DNA of 25,866 bases from Funneliformis mosseae (GCA_910592005.1 CAJVPP010000818.1:1-25866); one strand, 5' to 3'; shown: positions 9,900-20,677, numbered from the stretch's first letter. The notes: generated by a model from the sequence alone, not told the origin. Numbers and translations are program-made.

Positions 9900-11455
9900 T
9901 TTGTTTTTATGATATACAGTTAAATCGTTTATTTAAACCGATAGAAAATAAGATTTATTATATTAATTAATTAAAAACAAACAAAAGTTATTTAAAAATA
10001 AATAATTAAAATCATAATTTTCGAAGTTGAAAAAAATCACAAATATTACATATTAAAAATTTAAAAATAAAATCCTTAATATATCAAGTTAATATACAAG
10101 TATAGTGTCGGATAATCTTAATGTTTTTTGTGGGGAGGGAGGGCTAAATACATCCGAATACATCATTTTTAGTTTTCCGTTTATTTCAAAGGGGGAATCA
10201 CATGTTTATACGTTCTTCATTTCCCTTTTCCAGAAAGTTTGACATTTTTGATTCGCCGCTGTTTTTGTTACTAAAAATAACTAATCGTTAAAAAAAATTG
10301 GTTGGGTGTAGATTTGATACTATTTTTAGAAGACAGTACAGTATAATATTTTTCGGATTAACCATAAAATTTTGATTTTAAAAAACCAGGATTTTTTTGT
10401 TTATTCGGTTAGTTACCGAGTTAGGAAAGAAATTTTATTTTTAACTTTTTGCGAACAACTATCACCAATAAGTCAAGTGTTAAAATTAGATTATTAATTG
10501 CTGTGTAGATTAATAATTTTGAAAAACTACGCCAAACTGGTCGCATGACTGGTTAATACGGAAAAAAGGAGGAATTTTAATCAACCAAGAAAGCAATTAT
10601 GCACAAGCAACTTTACCAAACTTTTAAAGAGACGAAGGAGACGCGAAAGTTAAGCTTGTAGCGTACACTCGGTCATTTCTTTTCTTTAAAAAAAAAGAAA
10701 AAACGAAAGGATTGAATTTTTACAAGCACGTTTGACCTGTCACGCTGTCACGCTGTCATCGTGTTTTACGTTTATTAATTCGAATGACCTATTCAGAAAT
10801 TAACATAATGCTATTATGGTCATTTATGTGAGAAAAATGCATGTGCTGCAACATTTCAAACATGTACGAATTAGGATTAGTTCAAATTATAATGAATAAA
10901 TCAAATTTGTCAATAAAGACACAATTTGTTTATTTGTGATTGTGTATCAAAAGTATCAAAATATTCGACACCAAAATAAGTAATCACGGTAATTCATTTT
11001 AATTTTTTATATGATAAATTTAGAAAATGAATCTTTATATTTCAAAAAAACTTCAACTTGGGACGGTAGATCCGAATGAAACAAACCTTTTTGAATTTTT
11101 TTTTTTTTTTTCTATTAAAGAAAAACTCCTATTGGACGTCTTGAAACAAGATAACGGAGAATTTGGAGATATCTCGGAAATTTATCATTCCCTCGTTTTT
11201 TTTTATTTACTCAGCCATCTTTTTTCTTTGTGATAAAGTAAAATACATAGAACCTATTTTTGGATGTCTCTGTATTATAATGGTTGAGTACAGGTTTAGA
11301 TCGGTAATGTGATAACGTCCCTACTGCGGATGACGCTTTATTAAGAAAGCGGCTGTGTTTTACAGGTCCTTATTTAGGCCGGATTTGCTCAAAACGTTAT
11401 GTTATAAAAATAGATCTTCGATCACCCCCAGCCAACCACTTGATTAATAATCACA
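9900..11455. other. Spacer upstream of first HMG gene, little recognisable
   Basis: GC content rises here compared with the left part. Visible items are a three-fold CTGTCACG tandem repeat (10737-10760), a T/A mirror near 10680-10710 and a small hairpin CGCTTT...AAAGCG (11334-11352). One short ATG-started open frame at 11027-11233 gives 68 residues with a poly-Phe run from a T-tract. It shows no domain and I do not call it a gene. Confidence 0.4.
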
Positions 11456-11508
11456 CCAATAACCTTTTTCTTTTTGCGCGGATATAAATAAAAAAAAGTC
11501 TATAAAAG
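11456..11508 (+). promoter_or_regulatory. Candidate core promoter of first HMG gene
   Basis: A CCAAT at 11456-11460 is followed by a TATAAAAG match at 11501-11508, about 155 bp upstream of the chosen ATG (11663). An A- and T-rich leader lies between. Spacing is normal for a fungal promoter; there is no experimental support. Confidence 0.45.
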
Positions 11509-11662
11509 ATCCTTTCCCATAGGGAAAAAAAAAAAAAATTAAAATTCAGAATAAAAAATTTTTGCAAAGATTTTGATAAAAAAAGTTTTTATATACAGTA
11601 TTGTTATTATTATCTCATCGAATTTCGTTTTCTCTTTTTTTTTTTCTTTTTTTTACAAACAA

Positions 11663-12697
11663 ATGAGTTATCAATTCCAAACTGAACATCCTGAAAATCC
11701 TAAAATGGTACGAGCTTGCGTTTTCATCGATTCAAGTAATCCTGATTTACCAAATCAAATCATGAGCAATTCTTCCCATCCTTTCATAAAACCACCATTC
11801 CCACCTCTCATCGATCCAAAAGATCTATTGATCATAGGTAAAGATAATAAACCATCTCGTTCTCCGAACGCGTTCATCATTTATCGCAAAGTTTTCTTTA
11901 AAACCACCAGAGATCAAGGGTATTTCTTACCAATGACCATCGTGTCCTCCATGGCGTCCAAATCTTGGGACCAAGAATCTGAGGAAGTGAGGGGTTATTA
12001 CAAATTACTAGCCAAGGAAGCTTACAAATATCGAACCGAAAGGTTTCCCAAGAAAATCAAGCGAAGAAGAAAGAAGGAACCTTGGAGCGCTGATATCGCT
12101 TTTCAAAATGATTTATATAATACATTTTTTGATGAGACGAATGATACAAAGTCAAAGAAAAGTTCATCATCATCATCCTCTTTTCCGGAATTTCGAATGG
12201 AACAAATAGACCAATCACCACTTCTCTCTCAAGATTCGAATAGTAACGTCTCTTCACAGATTTCTTCACCAAATTTAGAACAACAAGGTTATGATGCCTC
12301 ATCATTTAACGAAAATCTTTTTCAAGAATTCAGCGCATCGAATAATAGTAGCAGCATGCCATCTCCGATTATTATGTCGAACGATGTATTAACTCAAAAC
12401 TCGGATCAACCTTATCTGTCGAATGCGGAATTCAATGTACAGTTAAATAACGATTTTCCAATTAATTATGTTGGACCGTATCAATATGATCAATTTGATC
12501 AAAATTTATCATGCCAAAACAATTTTCCTAATCAAATCGATTCGGCTGATTTCATTCCATACAATAATGATTTAAACACGTATTCCAATCAAATCGATTA
12601 TCTCAATTATAACAATTATTTACTAAATTCGCTACCATATCAAGGGATTTGTGTAAATTCCAATGGATCAGAATACGAAAATTCTCTTCAGTTATAA
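11663..12697 (+). CDS. MATA-type HMG-box transcription factor, copy 1
   Basis: An intron-less gene of 344 residues. HMG boxes bend and bind DNA in the minor groove; the MATA type includes fungal mating-type and related regulators. The box lies at about residues 66-129, with SPNAFIIYRK, a second helix MTIVSSMASKSW (Trp102), then EVRGYYKLLAKEAYKYR. A basic nuclear-localisation-like KKIKRRRKK follows at 130-138. Ahead of it is a conserved FIKPPFPPLIDPKDL. The C-terminal 200 residues are Ser/Asn/Gln/Asp-rich and look like a low-complexity activation region, with a Ser run encoded by a TCA repeat. I chose ATG 11663. The frame stays open 30 codons upstream through T-tracts but has no ATG there. It is paralogous to the gene at 14717. 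A role in mating is not established by the sequence. Confidence 0.9.
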   Translation: MSYQFQTEHPENPKMVRACVFIDSSNPDLPNQIMSNSSHPFIKPPFPPLIDPKDLLIIGKDNKPSRSPNAFIIYRKVFFKTTRDQGYFLPMTIVSSMASKSWDQESEEVRGYYKLLAKEAYKYRTERFPKKIKRRRKKEPWSADIAFQNDLYNTFFDETNDTKSKKSSSSSSSFPEFRMEQIDQSPLLSQDSNSNVSSQISSPNLEQQGYDASSFNENLFQEFSASNNSSSMPSPIIMSNDVLTQNSDQPYLSNAEFNVQLNNDFPINYVGPYQYDQFDQNLSCQNNFPNQIDSADFIPYNNDLNTYSNQIDYLNYNNYLLNSLPYQGICVNSNGSEYENSLQL

Positions 12698-12704
12698 ACA
12701 TATC

Positions 12705-12707
12705 ATC

Positions 12708-12752
<45 letters not shown>

Positions 12753-12768
12753 TATCATCATCATCATC
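12705..12768. repeat. (ATC)n microsatellite in 3' UTR of HMG copy 1
   Basis: A near-pure ATC/CAT trinucleotide run begins 8 bp after the stop codon. On the minus strand it produces a spurious poly-Met frame, which is rejected. Confidence 0.9.
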
Positions 12769-13136
12769 ATTTTTATATTTCTGGGCTGGTAGATTTGAGG
12801 GAATTTTTTTTTTTTCGTTGAAACGTGGTAAAAATAGATTATATAGACATTGTAAGTAAATAAGGAAATATTATAAATATTATGATTAAGTAAAAATAAC
12901 ATATGGTCAAATAAGATTATGACGTATATAGAATTGTAAATATAGATTTTCTAAATATTTTTTTTTAAGATTTCATAAAATTTAACAAATTAAAAAAAAA
13001 ATTTACACATTTATTACATTTAATTCAAATGGAATATGTTCATTATGACACCATCATTAACATGAATCCAAGTAAAAACAAACATCGTCTAATATCGCAA
13101 TTTCAAATCATTAATATCATATGAATAAAAAATAAT

Positions 13137-13142
13137 TTTATT
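13137..13142 (-). terminator. Candidate poly-A signal for minus-strand gene
   Basis: AATAAA on the minus strand, about 30 bp beyond the TAA stop at 13172, supporting a 3' end of a minus-strand transcript. Confidence 0.4.
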
Positions 13143-13171
13143 TGAAGAAAAATCAAGAAAACGAATCATTC

Positions 13172-13512
13172 TTAAAATTTCTGCACAAAGGTGACATCAG
13201 CTGTGAATAAATCATAGTTAGTCATGATTGCTAATGCCCAAAGATCTCTGCCATAAAAAGTATATGCATAACTTACCAAGATCTTGCAATCCTTTTGGGC
13301 ACATGAACACCTCAATGATCCAATGATTCGTTTAAATCAATTCCATCTTTAGAGATGGATAATGGCATGTGCAACCATAACATGATATTAAATTGAGTGT
13401 TAATAGCACTTCGATAAAACTCTTTTTCAAATGACACTTCAACGACAAAACATGAAGCTTGTATTGAAAACCTTTTCCGGAATACACTCCATAGTAAAGG
13501 TCGAATCAGCAT
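13172..13512 (-). CDS. 3' part of an unidentified minus-strand gene with one intron
   Basis: A strong fungal intron is visible on the minus strand. The donor is GTAAGT (13276-13271), the branch-like GACTAACTATG lies at about 13223-13213, and the acceptor TTCACAG ends at 13201, giving 76 nt. Joining the exons keeps a frame ending MCPKGLQDL + ADVTFVQKF and TAA (13174-13172), with AATAAA just beyond. Upstream, an open stretch 13512-13312 (66 codons) reads protein-like text (FVVEVSFEKEFYR, MLWLHMPLSISKDG) but lies in a different frame from the last exon. Another intron, a frameshift or decay must therefore intervene near 13315. The 5' end is unknown and no family is recognised. It may be a gene remnant. 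Confidence 0.35.
13201..13276 (-). other. Predicted spliceosomal intron (76 nt)
   Basis: GTAAGT donor, CTAAC branch site about 18 nt from a CAG acceptor, and a pyrimidine/A-rich end. All three signals match fungal consensus; phase 1 joining gives an open frame to TAA. Confidence 0.5.
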
Positions 13513-13559
13513 CTGATTTCATCAAAACATGAATGAACGTCGGTGAACTTCCGGTTGAT

Positions 13560-14700
13560 AAAACCTGCAGCTCGCTCATCAAACATGTTTAAAATTCATG
13601 AAGGAATCCTATAGTAAGATAAGGTAAAAATAGAATGAGGAAATCAGTAAACGTTTTTATATAACGCACATGAATGTTTTTTTTTTTTTTACCCAGAATG
13701 AATGACAATGTTAATAAAGCATTGGGACGATAATACCTTTATTCAGAATGAGTGAGCATTGTTCAGAACAGAGGCAAAGGACCAAAACAGATAATTGTGG
13801 TAGCACCATGTATCACGTCGGTCGTTTGAATAAATTTCATACAAAAGGAATATTTATATGAAAGTGCGAAGAAAGGAAATTGAGACTGCGAATGTGATTG
13901 AGAACCCTTTATGCATGACGTGCTTTGTTTTGAGGGTTTGAGGGGTTTACAATGATGCATTGATGCGTTAATGCATGAATAATGATCCGTAGTAATCTTA
14001 TGATTGGATTCGGAGTTGGCTCGGCCTGCTAAGCCAAGTTGGTCAAAGTTTAATTCAGATGATAGTTATAAGAGTAAACACAGCCTCCAAATTTTATTAT
14101 ATCGATTAAATGGATTTTAACTTCCTGAAAAAGATCTCCTCATATCAAAAAAAAAATTTCAGAACATCTTGAAGTGGTGATTCGATACTTGATATAGGAA
14201 ACATGTGCATAGATATATATACGTACAATCATAAACCAACTCGCACCAACGTTTTGATTCGCTCTTTATTACAGTTTTATTTTTATTATTATTATTATTA
14301 TTATATTAATTATTTTATTTTTTTTTCTTTTTAATTTACCAGGTAATTAAAAAAATGTCTTGTTTTTATCATTATGTCAAAAGGGGGTGTTTTTTTTTTT
14401 ATTACTGGTCACTTCTTAAAATAGTACTTCTGTACCTTTTTGTTTACCATGATTTGTCCAGAAAAGACGCTAAAAATAGTTTCGTGATCCTAAAGTTAAA
14501 CAAATTAGGAAAATAATTGTAGTGAATTCAATTAAAAAATAACAAAAAATTATAAATATTATGTGAATTATTCATTTTGTTCCATGTTTAATTTCCCAAG
14601 ATTGAATTTACCTTTGTTTTTTATGTTCGTTCTTCTCTCTTTGTCAATCATTAAAATTTTTTAACGAGAAAAATAAAAAATAAAAAAAAAAAAACAAAAA
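13560..14700. other. Spacer between the HMG genes
   Basis: It contains a local duplication of CAGAATGARTGA-CATTGTT (13693-13711 and 13744-13762), an ATGCAT-rich patch (13910-13975), and a (TTA)n microsatellite (about 14284-14303) followed by T-tracts. The last 60 bp before the next ATG are A-rich, as expected of a leader. No clear promoter box or coding exon is seen, though short exons of the minus-strand gene could lie near 13565-13620. Confidence 0.4.
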
Positions 14701-14716
14701 AAAAAATTTCAAGAAC

Positions 14717-15757
14717 ATGAAACGAAACGTAATGAACGATTCTCAAATTAACGAAAATAACGACAAAAATTTCTCCGATCAAATGATTAGTAGTTACATT
14801 CGTCCTTTTATTAGACCCCCATTTCCTCCACCTATTGGTCCAAAAGATTTAATAACCAAATCTATCGCCGGGAAAAAACCAAATCGAGCTCCGAATGCGT
14901 TTATCATTTATCGTAAAATGTACGTTCGAGAGTCTAGGAATGAGGGTTATTGTTTCCCAATGACCGTCCTTTCTTCAATGGTTAGTCAATCTTGGGAAAA
15001 AGAACCGGAGGAAGTGAAGGATTATTATAAAAGGCTAGCCAAGGCAACTTTCGATTATCGTAATGAATTATATCCTAAATCTGAAATGAAAAAGAAAAAG
15101 AGAAGTAATTGGAATGTGATCTCGTTTGAAAGGATTTTAAATCAAAATGATAATGAAAAATTCACCCCTGTCACAACTCATTTTGATAACGTCCCGACTC
15201 CTAATAATCATGATCATCAAATCGATGAATTGAATTTTATTAATCGGATTTTAACTCCAGACCTTTCATCCACCGCTGCCACTTCACCTACAATTGATGA
15301 ATTTCATGAACAACCCGTTCTTGATCCAAATCAAAACTTTAATGAATTTTATGACCAACCCTTCATTGATCCCAATCAACCCTTCCCGAATTTATTAACT
15401 TCAAGTGATGATAATTGGAATTTTAATTCTTTTACGGGTGATTGCGATCAACAACCCTTTGAGAATTTTCAACAAGGATTTGATTCTTGTGATTTCTTCG
15501 ACAATCAAATTACTGACAATGAAGCACAAAATTTTAATGACTTTCAAAATCAACAATTAAATCATTTTCGAGTATATCCCGATGATTTAACTACCCCTTC
15601 TGATGCGCTCGGCATCTTTCAACATCAGGATGAGCCTGCGTCGAATTTACAACCATTTCATTCCAACACGAATGTCATGAACGACATGAACACAATTTCG
15701 TATAACACTTTCGCCACTTTTATGTTTCAACCATTTGATTACCATACTTTTTATTAA
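14717..15757 (+). CDS. MATA-type HMG-box transcription factor, copy 2
   Basis: An intron-less gene of 346 residues with an A-rich leader directly before ATG. The HMG box lies at about residues 56-120: APNAFIIYRK, MTVLSSMVSQSW (Trp93), EVKDYYKRLAKATFDYR, then a basic MKKKKR. The box is preceded by FIRPPFPPPIGPKDL, the same block as in copy 1. The C-terminal half is rich in Asn, Gln, Asp, Phe and Pro, and holds an internal duplication: EFHEQPVLDPNQ (195-206) and EFYDQPFIDPNQ (210-221). The two genes share order, length and domain layout, but the tails have diverged almost completely. That suggests an old tandem duplication with selection on the box only. The expected role is DNA binding in the nucleus; target genes are unknown. 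Confidence 0.9.
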   Translation: MKRNVMNDSQINENNDKNFSDQMISSYIRPFIRPPFPPPIGPKDLITKSIAGKKPNRAPNAFIIYRKMYVRESRNEGYCFPMTVLSSMVSQSWEKEPEEVKDYYKRLAKATFDYRNELYPKSEMKKKKRSNWNVISFERILNQNDNEKFTPVTTHFDNVPTPNNHDHQIDELNFINRILTPDLSSTAATSPTIDEFHEQPVLDPNQNFNEFYDQPFIDPNQPFPNLLTSSDDNWNFNSFTGDCDQQPFENFQQGFDSCDFFDNQITDNEAQNFNDFQNQQLNHFRVYPDDLTTPSDALGIFQHQDEPASNLQPFHSNTNVMNDMNTISYNTFATFMFQPFDYHTFY

Positions 15758-15779
15758 AAAACGATTTTTAAAAAAAAAT

Positions 15780-16150
15780 TGATGTTTTTTTTTTTTTTAA
15801 AAAAAAAGAAAAAAGCAAAAAAAAGGATAGTTCGATTGTAATATAATTAAAAATAGAAGGACGTGGAATTTTAAGATATTGTTTATAAGATAATCGAAAA
15901 AAAAAAAAAAAAAACATATGTTTCATTGTAATCGTCTAAACAAGAAAAAAACAAATAAATAAAATTTGAATTTTCTACTCATAATGTGAAGGTTGTCATG
16001 ATACGTATAAAAAACTTTTTTTACTAAATGCTCTAAGCAAGAATTGCGAGAATTCTTATTATGAACATTGCGTGTATTTTTTATTTTTTTTTTTTTGTTT
16101 TTTTGTTTTTTTTTATTTTTTAAAAAAAGAAAAAAGTTTTTTCAAGTAGC
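15780..16150. other. 3' flank of HMG copy 2, homopolymer-rich
   Basis: Long T-runs join A-runs at about 15785-15812 and 16080-16135. No coding pattern is seen. Confidence 0.4.
15954..15963 (+). terminator. Candidate poly-A signal of HMG copy 2
   Basis: Two overlapping AATAAA hexamers occur about 200 bp after the stop, downstream of T- and A-tracts. Confidence 0.35.
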
Positions 16151-16387
16151 ACCATCCTGACCCATATTTGTTAAAACTTAAAATTTATCTCATTTCATTT
16201 AATATGCACCCATACGACATTCTTGACAAAAACTTTAATATGAGACAATGGGAACCTGGATTTAAAACAATAGGAACAACCAGTCCAAATATAGATATAA
16301 TTCTTACAGGAGTATTTTTGGCATTTGATTCAAAGTTGAATATTTTTAGTTCAATACAAATTGACCCAGAAATCCTGAATAATAAAT

Positions 16388-16543
16388 GGGAAGTTTTCTA
16401 GGAAAATCAGGCTCGGGGAATTTTTTAACAAAATTTTGATTTTTATTGCATTTTATTAGATTAAAATGTAATAAGGTCTTAATTTCAGAATTTTAGTCCA
16501 AAAAAAAATTCCCCGAGCCTGATTTTTTCCTAGCAAACTTCCC
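16388..16543. mobile_element. Foldback/MITE-like hairpin element, about 156 bp
   Basis: The left arm (16388-16427) starts GGGAAGTTTTCTAGGA and contains TCAGGCTCGGGGAATTTTTT. The right arm (16503-16543) is its reverse complement with one mismatch and a 2-bp indel. The loop holds a further inverted pair (ATTGCATTTTA / TAAAATGTAAT). Outside, TGACCCATATTTGTT (16158-16172) and AACATATAGATGGGTCA (16547-16563) are imperfect inverted repeats, so a larger element of about 406 bp is possible. An ATG-started 66-residue frame (16204-16401) lies inside that larger unit and ends in the left arm; no domain is seen in it. Confidence 0.6.
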
Positions 16544-16684
16544 AAATAACATATAGATGGGTCAAGTTTTTGGGTCTAAAAGATTTTTCCTAATTTTATC
16601 AAAATGCTTCCCTTACTGAGCTGAAACAAGAAAATTGTTAGTTATGAAAATCGGTTCACTTGGTTTTTTTTAATTTTGAGTTTA

Positions 16685-16739
16685 ATTTAATTTTTTTTTT
16701 TTTTTTTAAAGTGCGGTAGTTTCGCTAAATCTTTTATTA
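16685..16739 (-). mobile_element. Very short poly-A retroposon with 16-bp target-site duplication (copy A)
   Basis: TTTAATTTTGAGTTTA (16669-16684) and TTTAATTTCGAGTTTA (16740-16755) flank a 55-bp insert, 15 of 16 identical. On the minus strand the insert is about 30 bp of sequence ending in CACTTT followed by an A-tail (17 T on the plus strand, 16691-16707). This is the form left by a 5'-truncated LINE or a SINE. The tail end matches copy B at 20741-20787. Confidence 0.6.
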
Positions 16740-16759
16740 TTTAATTTCGAGTTTATTAA

Positions 16760-17540
16760 AAACTTGACCCGACGAAAAGAAATTCTTGGTGATCTATCAA
16801 ATTAGGAAAATTCTATACTCAAAAAGAAATATCCCGACGGCAGTTTTTTTTTTTGTGTTAATTAAAAAATGGGTATTGGCCGATCACAAATTTCAAAAGA
16901 AAATTGCTGTAATGTTTTTTTTCTTATATTTTTTTTTTTTTTTAAAAAAATCCGGGGATAAGTTCTTAGGTCTTGAGAATAATAATTATGACATCCAAAA
17001 CGCTACACAATTTGGATGGTCCCGAATTCCTTAGCATTAAACATGAAAGCCATCCGAGATTAAGTTATTACTAAATTACTACGATGTAACTGCTATGGTA
17101 TATTATTGTTTATTATATATATATTTTTTTCAGGAATTTACATAATTAATAATAGCTGCGACCGGATATTTTCTCCGGGTAGTCGACCGGGACCAAGGCG
17201 TGATTATAAATGTGTGTGATTATCGAGGAGTAAGTTTATTCTGACAAACATGTGCTAATAAGAAGGAGTGACGAGTGATTATATAGGGGGTCGAATGCTA
17301 TAAATAGTATATGCACATCTATTGTCGAATTTGGGAAAAATGAAAACAATTGTGTGTACTAATTCCATAAAGAAATTGCGTGAAGTATTTAAACAAATTT
17401 CAGTTCACATTCTTGAGTGTACGTGGTACCTGTACAATAAAGAAAATAAAAGAAACCAAGGTTCTTTCTGAACAAATCAAGCAAGAATTTGAATAAACCT
17501 AAATATCATAAAGATCATCTCTTTGTTGAAATACCGTATA
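16760..17540. other. Spacer with possible LTR-like remnant
   Basis: The stretch from about 17085 begins TGTAACTG. It holds GGTCGAATGC then CTATAAATAG (about 17300) and CAATAAAG (17435), so a TATA box and poly-A signal lie about 130 bp apart, as in a solo LTR. I could not find a target-site duplication, primer-binding site or second copy. A short CATCCAAA...TTTGGATG inverted pair lies near 16992-17020. Confidence 0.2.
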
Positions 17541-17544
17541 TGTC

Positions 17545-17799
17545 ATGGCAAAAAATGTGGCTCATGAAATCATCACGTGCGCTTTAAGTTTTGCCAATTT
17601 TGTCAATATCATCACCATTTATGGCGAAAATTATGATGGTCACAGATCCGTTCATCTCTGTCAAGTCATACAGTCTAACCTTTATCTCGATAAAAAAAAT
17701 GACGGGTTTCATTTTTACTGGATGATATTTATAACTATTTCCTATTTGCTTTGTATAATGAGTAGATTATCGCCAAGACAAATGAATATACTAAATTGA
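17545..17799 (+). CDS. Possible small protein of 84 residues, unidentified
   Basis: An ATG-started open frame with balanced codons and fewer homopolymers than its surroundings. It has one hydrophobic stretch near the C-terminus (FYWMIFITISYLLCIM) that could span a membrane. No family is recognised, no promoter is evident, and it sits downstream of the LTR-like remnant. Chance opening is a real alternative. Confidence 0.2.
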   Translation: MAKNVAHEIITCALSFANFVNIITIYGENYDGHRSVHLCQVIQSNLYLDKKNDGFHFYWMIFITISYLLCIMSRLSPRQMNILN

Positions 17800-17809
17800 T
17801 TATAACTTG

Positions 17810-20677
17810 TATAAAGAAATTCACGCGTTGATCATGACTTTGATACATTATCTTTTTAATACGACAATAAAGAAAACGGTATGTTTAAACGTTACTTACA
17901 GAGTGAACAAACCGATCAGGAATCATTTGGAGCGGACGCGATCCGATCAAAGAATTCCCCAAAAGAGTAAAAGAAAAAGTTAATGTTATTTTTGTTCCCA
18001 AAGACTCATTAAGATGTAACGTAAAAGGACCATTTAGATTCACGCGTTTCCAATTTATTTATAAATACAGCATAATGCAAAACAAATGTAATTACCGTAA
18101 AGAAGCTAGTCATGAGAATTTTTCCTCATCATGACTAATATTTAAATATCTTATTAAACGCGTCTTTACACATCGTATGACTCGGAATGTTCTATTTAAG
18201 ATATTTGTTTTCACAAATATAAATAAAAATTCAGGTTTTTTTTTTTTTTTTTGTAAGAAATCACTTAATCAAAATGATTAAACAATATCAAGATGAAACA
18301 ATTTTTGATTGTTCAAACTAGATTAGATGGGCTTTCGAACTTTCTCATAAACAAACAAGTTGTTTTCTGTAATTTTGGAAGGGATCCAACCGAATTTCCT
18401 AATCGAGTTCGCGTTCTCCTATTTTTGTTTCATAGAAAATTTATTTAAATAGTTAACAAGAGTTCTAAATCCTTTGCCAATTGGTCATCATGATTCGAGG
18501 TAAGATGGCCGATGAGATGATGCAAGTTTCTTCAATTCCTGTTTAAAATAATCATCTAATATTCGGTAAGGCATTCAAATGGATATCATTTACTTATTAT
18601 TACTTTTTTTTATTTATTGTATTATATTCCATTTAAGTACTTATTTTTACCTAAATATAATTAATATAACACTAAAAGGATAATTTAAACTTCCATATAT
18701 TACCCAAGTTTAAAAGAATTCATTTTTAGCCACAACAGCAACAGCGCCACAAGATCATAAGGTGACTCTTTACTGGGTGATGATGAAAGTGATCTCCTTG
18801 AAAATCCCTTCAAAAAAGGTGTATATATGAATTGACTATTTGGGATCGACCACATTGGGAATAGCTTTATTCTGAATTGGCGCACTGTATCACTCATCTC
18901 GGATTATGAGGTGAGGAAAAAATAGATTTCATATCCCCCTAAAAGAACTCTTGTTAGCTCGCTTAGAATATCTATATTCCGCACATCATTTTCTTTTATC
19001 TTACACATTTTTGTTAATATAAATTCTTTTAACGGTGATCGCGTTGTCAAACCTAGTTTATTGATGTATGTTCCATTAATAATTACTATTACGATCGATG
19101 AAAGGTGAAAAATGAAAAAATAAATAAATAAAAATATATATATATATAGGTTTATATTGAACTATAATGATATAAGTACCAATCGGGTTGAAGGGATTCC
19201 TTTATGAATGAATTAATTAAATTACTAATATTATCGACCAATTTCAATATTTCCAAAAGCTGGATTCGTATTTCCGTATGAACGATTCTTTAAAGGAAAT
19301 CTAGCTTGTTGCCTGTTACTCATCCACAAGTATACAGCACCTTTAAACAGGATCTTTTTTAAATAAATGCAAATTAAGAAAAAACGCGCGTTTTGTTCCT
19401 TTGTGATGGACGTACCACAATATACATGCGCGCTGCCTGATGCGATACCTGATTAATGTACAAACCGGAAATTGGATGCGAATGAATTATTCTTATTTGG
19501 AAGTCTTTTTTTTTATTGATTAAAGTTAAAATGATATTGTTTTTTTACTGTAAATTTGGGATATATAAACAAAAGGGTTATTGTAGTACACACATATTGG
19601 TATTTTTAAATGAGAAGATTTACTTCTAACCATAAAACTTGTTCATAATTGGGTACCACGTAAAACGGATCGTTATTGATGACTTAATGATTACAAATCT
19701 TTATATTATATAATCTAATGATTTTTTTTTTTTAATTTTGTGCATGGCGACGTGTCAAGATTCTTAATAAGTCAATTTTTTTTTTTAAAAACAAAAAAAA
19801 AGTACTTTCGGTTCGGTTTTACATATGAAACGAATTTGTGATACAGATTGTTTATGATTCATTGGCAAATCTTTATTACTGTATGCCGATTTTGTACCTT
19901 CGACAAAAACGCAAGGAACTCATTAAAAATGATGCGAGGCAATTATTTGGTGCATTTTTGTTTTTTTTTTTTTTCACAAACTCCTTTTGAAGTTTTATTT
20001 TTTACTTTTATTTTTTTTTTATTAGAAATTTTCCGGCTGATCAGCCGATTAAATACATGATACCCAATAAATTATCTGCAAAAAACCTTTTCCACTCTCA
20101 CATGGACAATAAAAATGCATGGACCGCAACCACGATTGTACACGTGTAGGTTTTAAGGCTTGTGACGGATCACATGATTTATTACATTATCATTAATCAA
20201 ACTCTTCATTGTCTCCGAGAAATGCAAAACCCTTTTTTTCCTAGATCATCTCTTTTGATCCTTTCTCGTTAGCACCTGAAAATTACTTAAATGCAAATAA
20301 AAAAAGAATGATATCATTAGACATCAACGCTTGGTCGGACTTTACCGGATGGTTCGAAATGATGCTAATCTCTTTGTGACACAAGGATGTGTCATTTGAT
20401 AAAAGACATTTCATAAGTCGTAAGGAAAAAAGCCCACATACAAAAAGCAAAAGAGACCAATTCCCTTAACCTTATTCGGAGGAGCCTATTAAGGGCAGAT
20501 AAGGGAAGTTTTGAAATGTTAAATGGTGAGGGAGGGAAAAAAAATGATAATGACAAAACAAATAAAGTCCTGAGAAATTTTGATAAGGTGAGATAAGACA
20601 TTCCTTATCTCAAGCCACATTTTGAGGCATTTAATTATGACCCAAAACTTTTGAATAAACTTTTCGCATGAAATTCT

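Noticed and set aside
11573..11662. Signal-peptide-like N-terminal extension of HMG copy 1
   Set aside because: The 30 extra codons come from T-tracts, begin with TTG rather than ATG, and would put a membrane signal on a nuclear protein.
12057..12305. Minus-strand frame inside HMG copy 1
   Set aside because: Shadow of a well-supported gene; no domain.
12603..12902. Minus-strand frame with a poly-Met run
   Set aside because: It is the reverse reading of the ATC microsatellite after HMG copy 1.
17280..17300. tRNA T-arm (GGTCGAATG)
   Set aside because: No acceptor stem, anticodon arm or A-box match can be built around it; no tRNA was found anywhere in the window.
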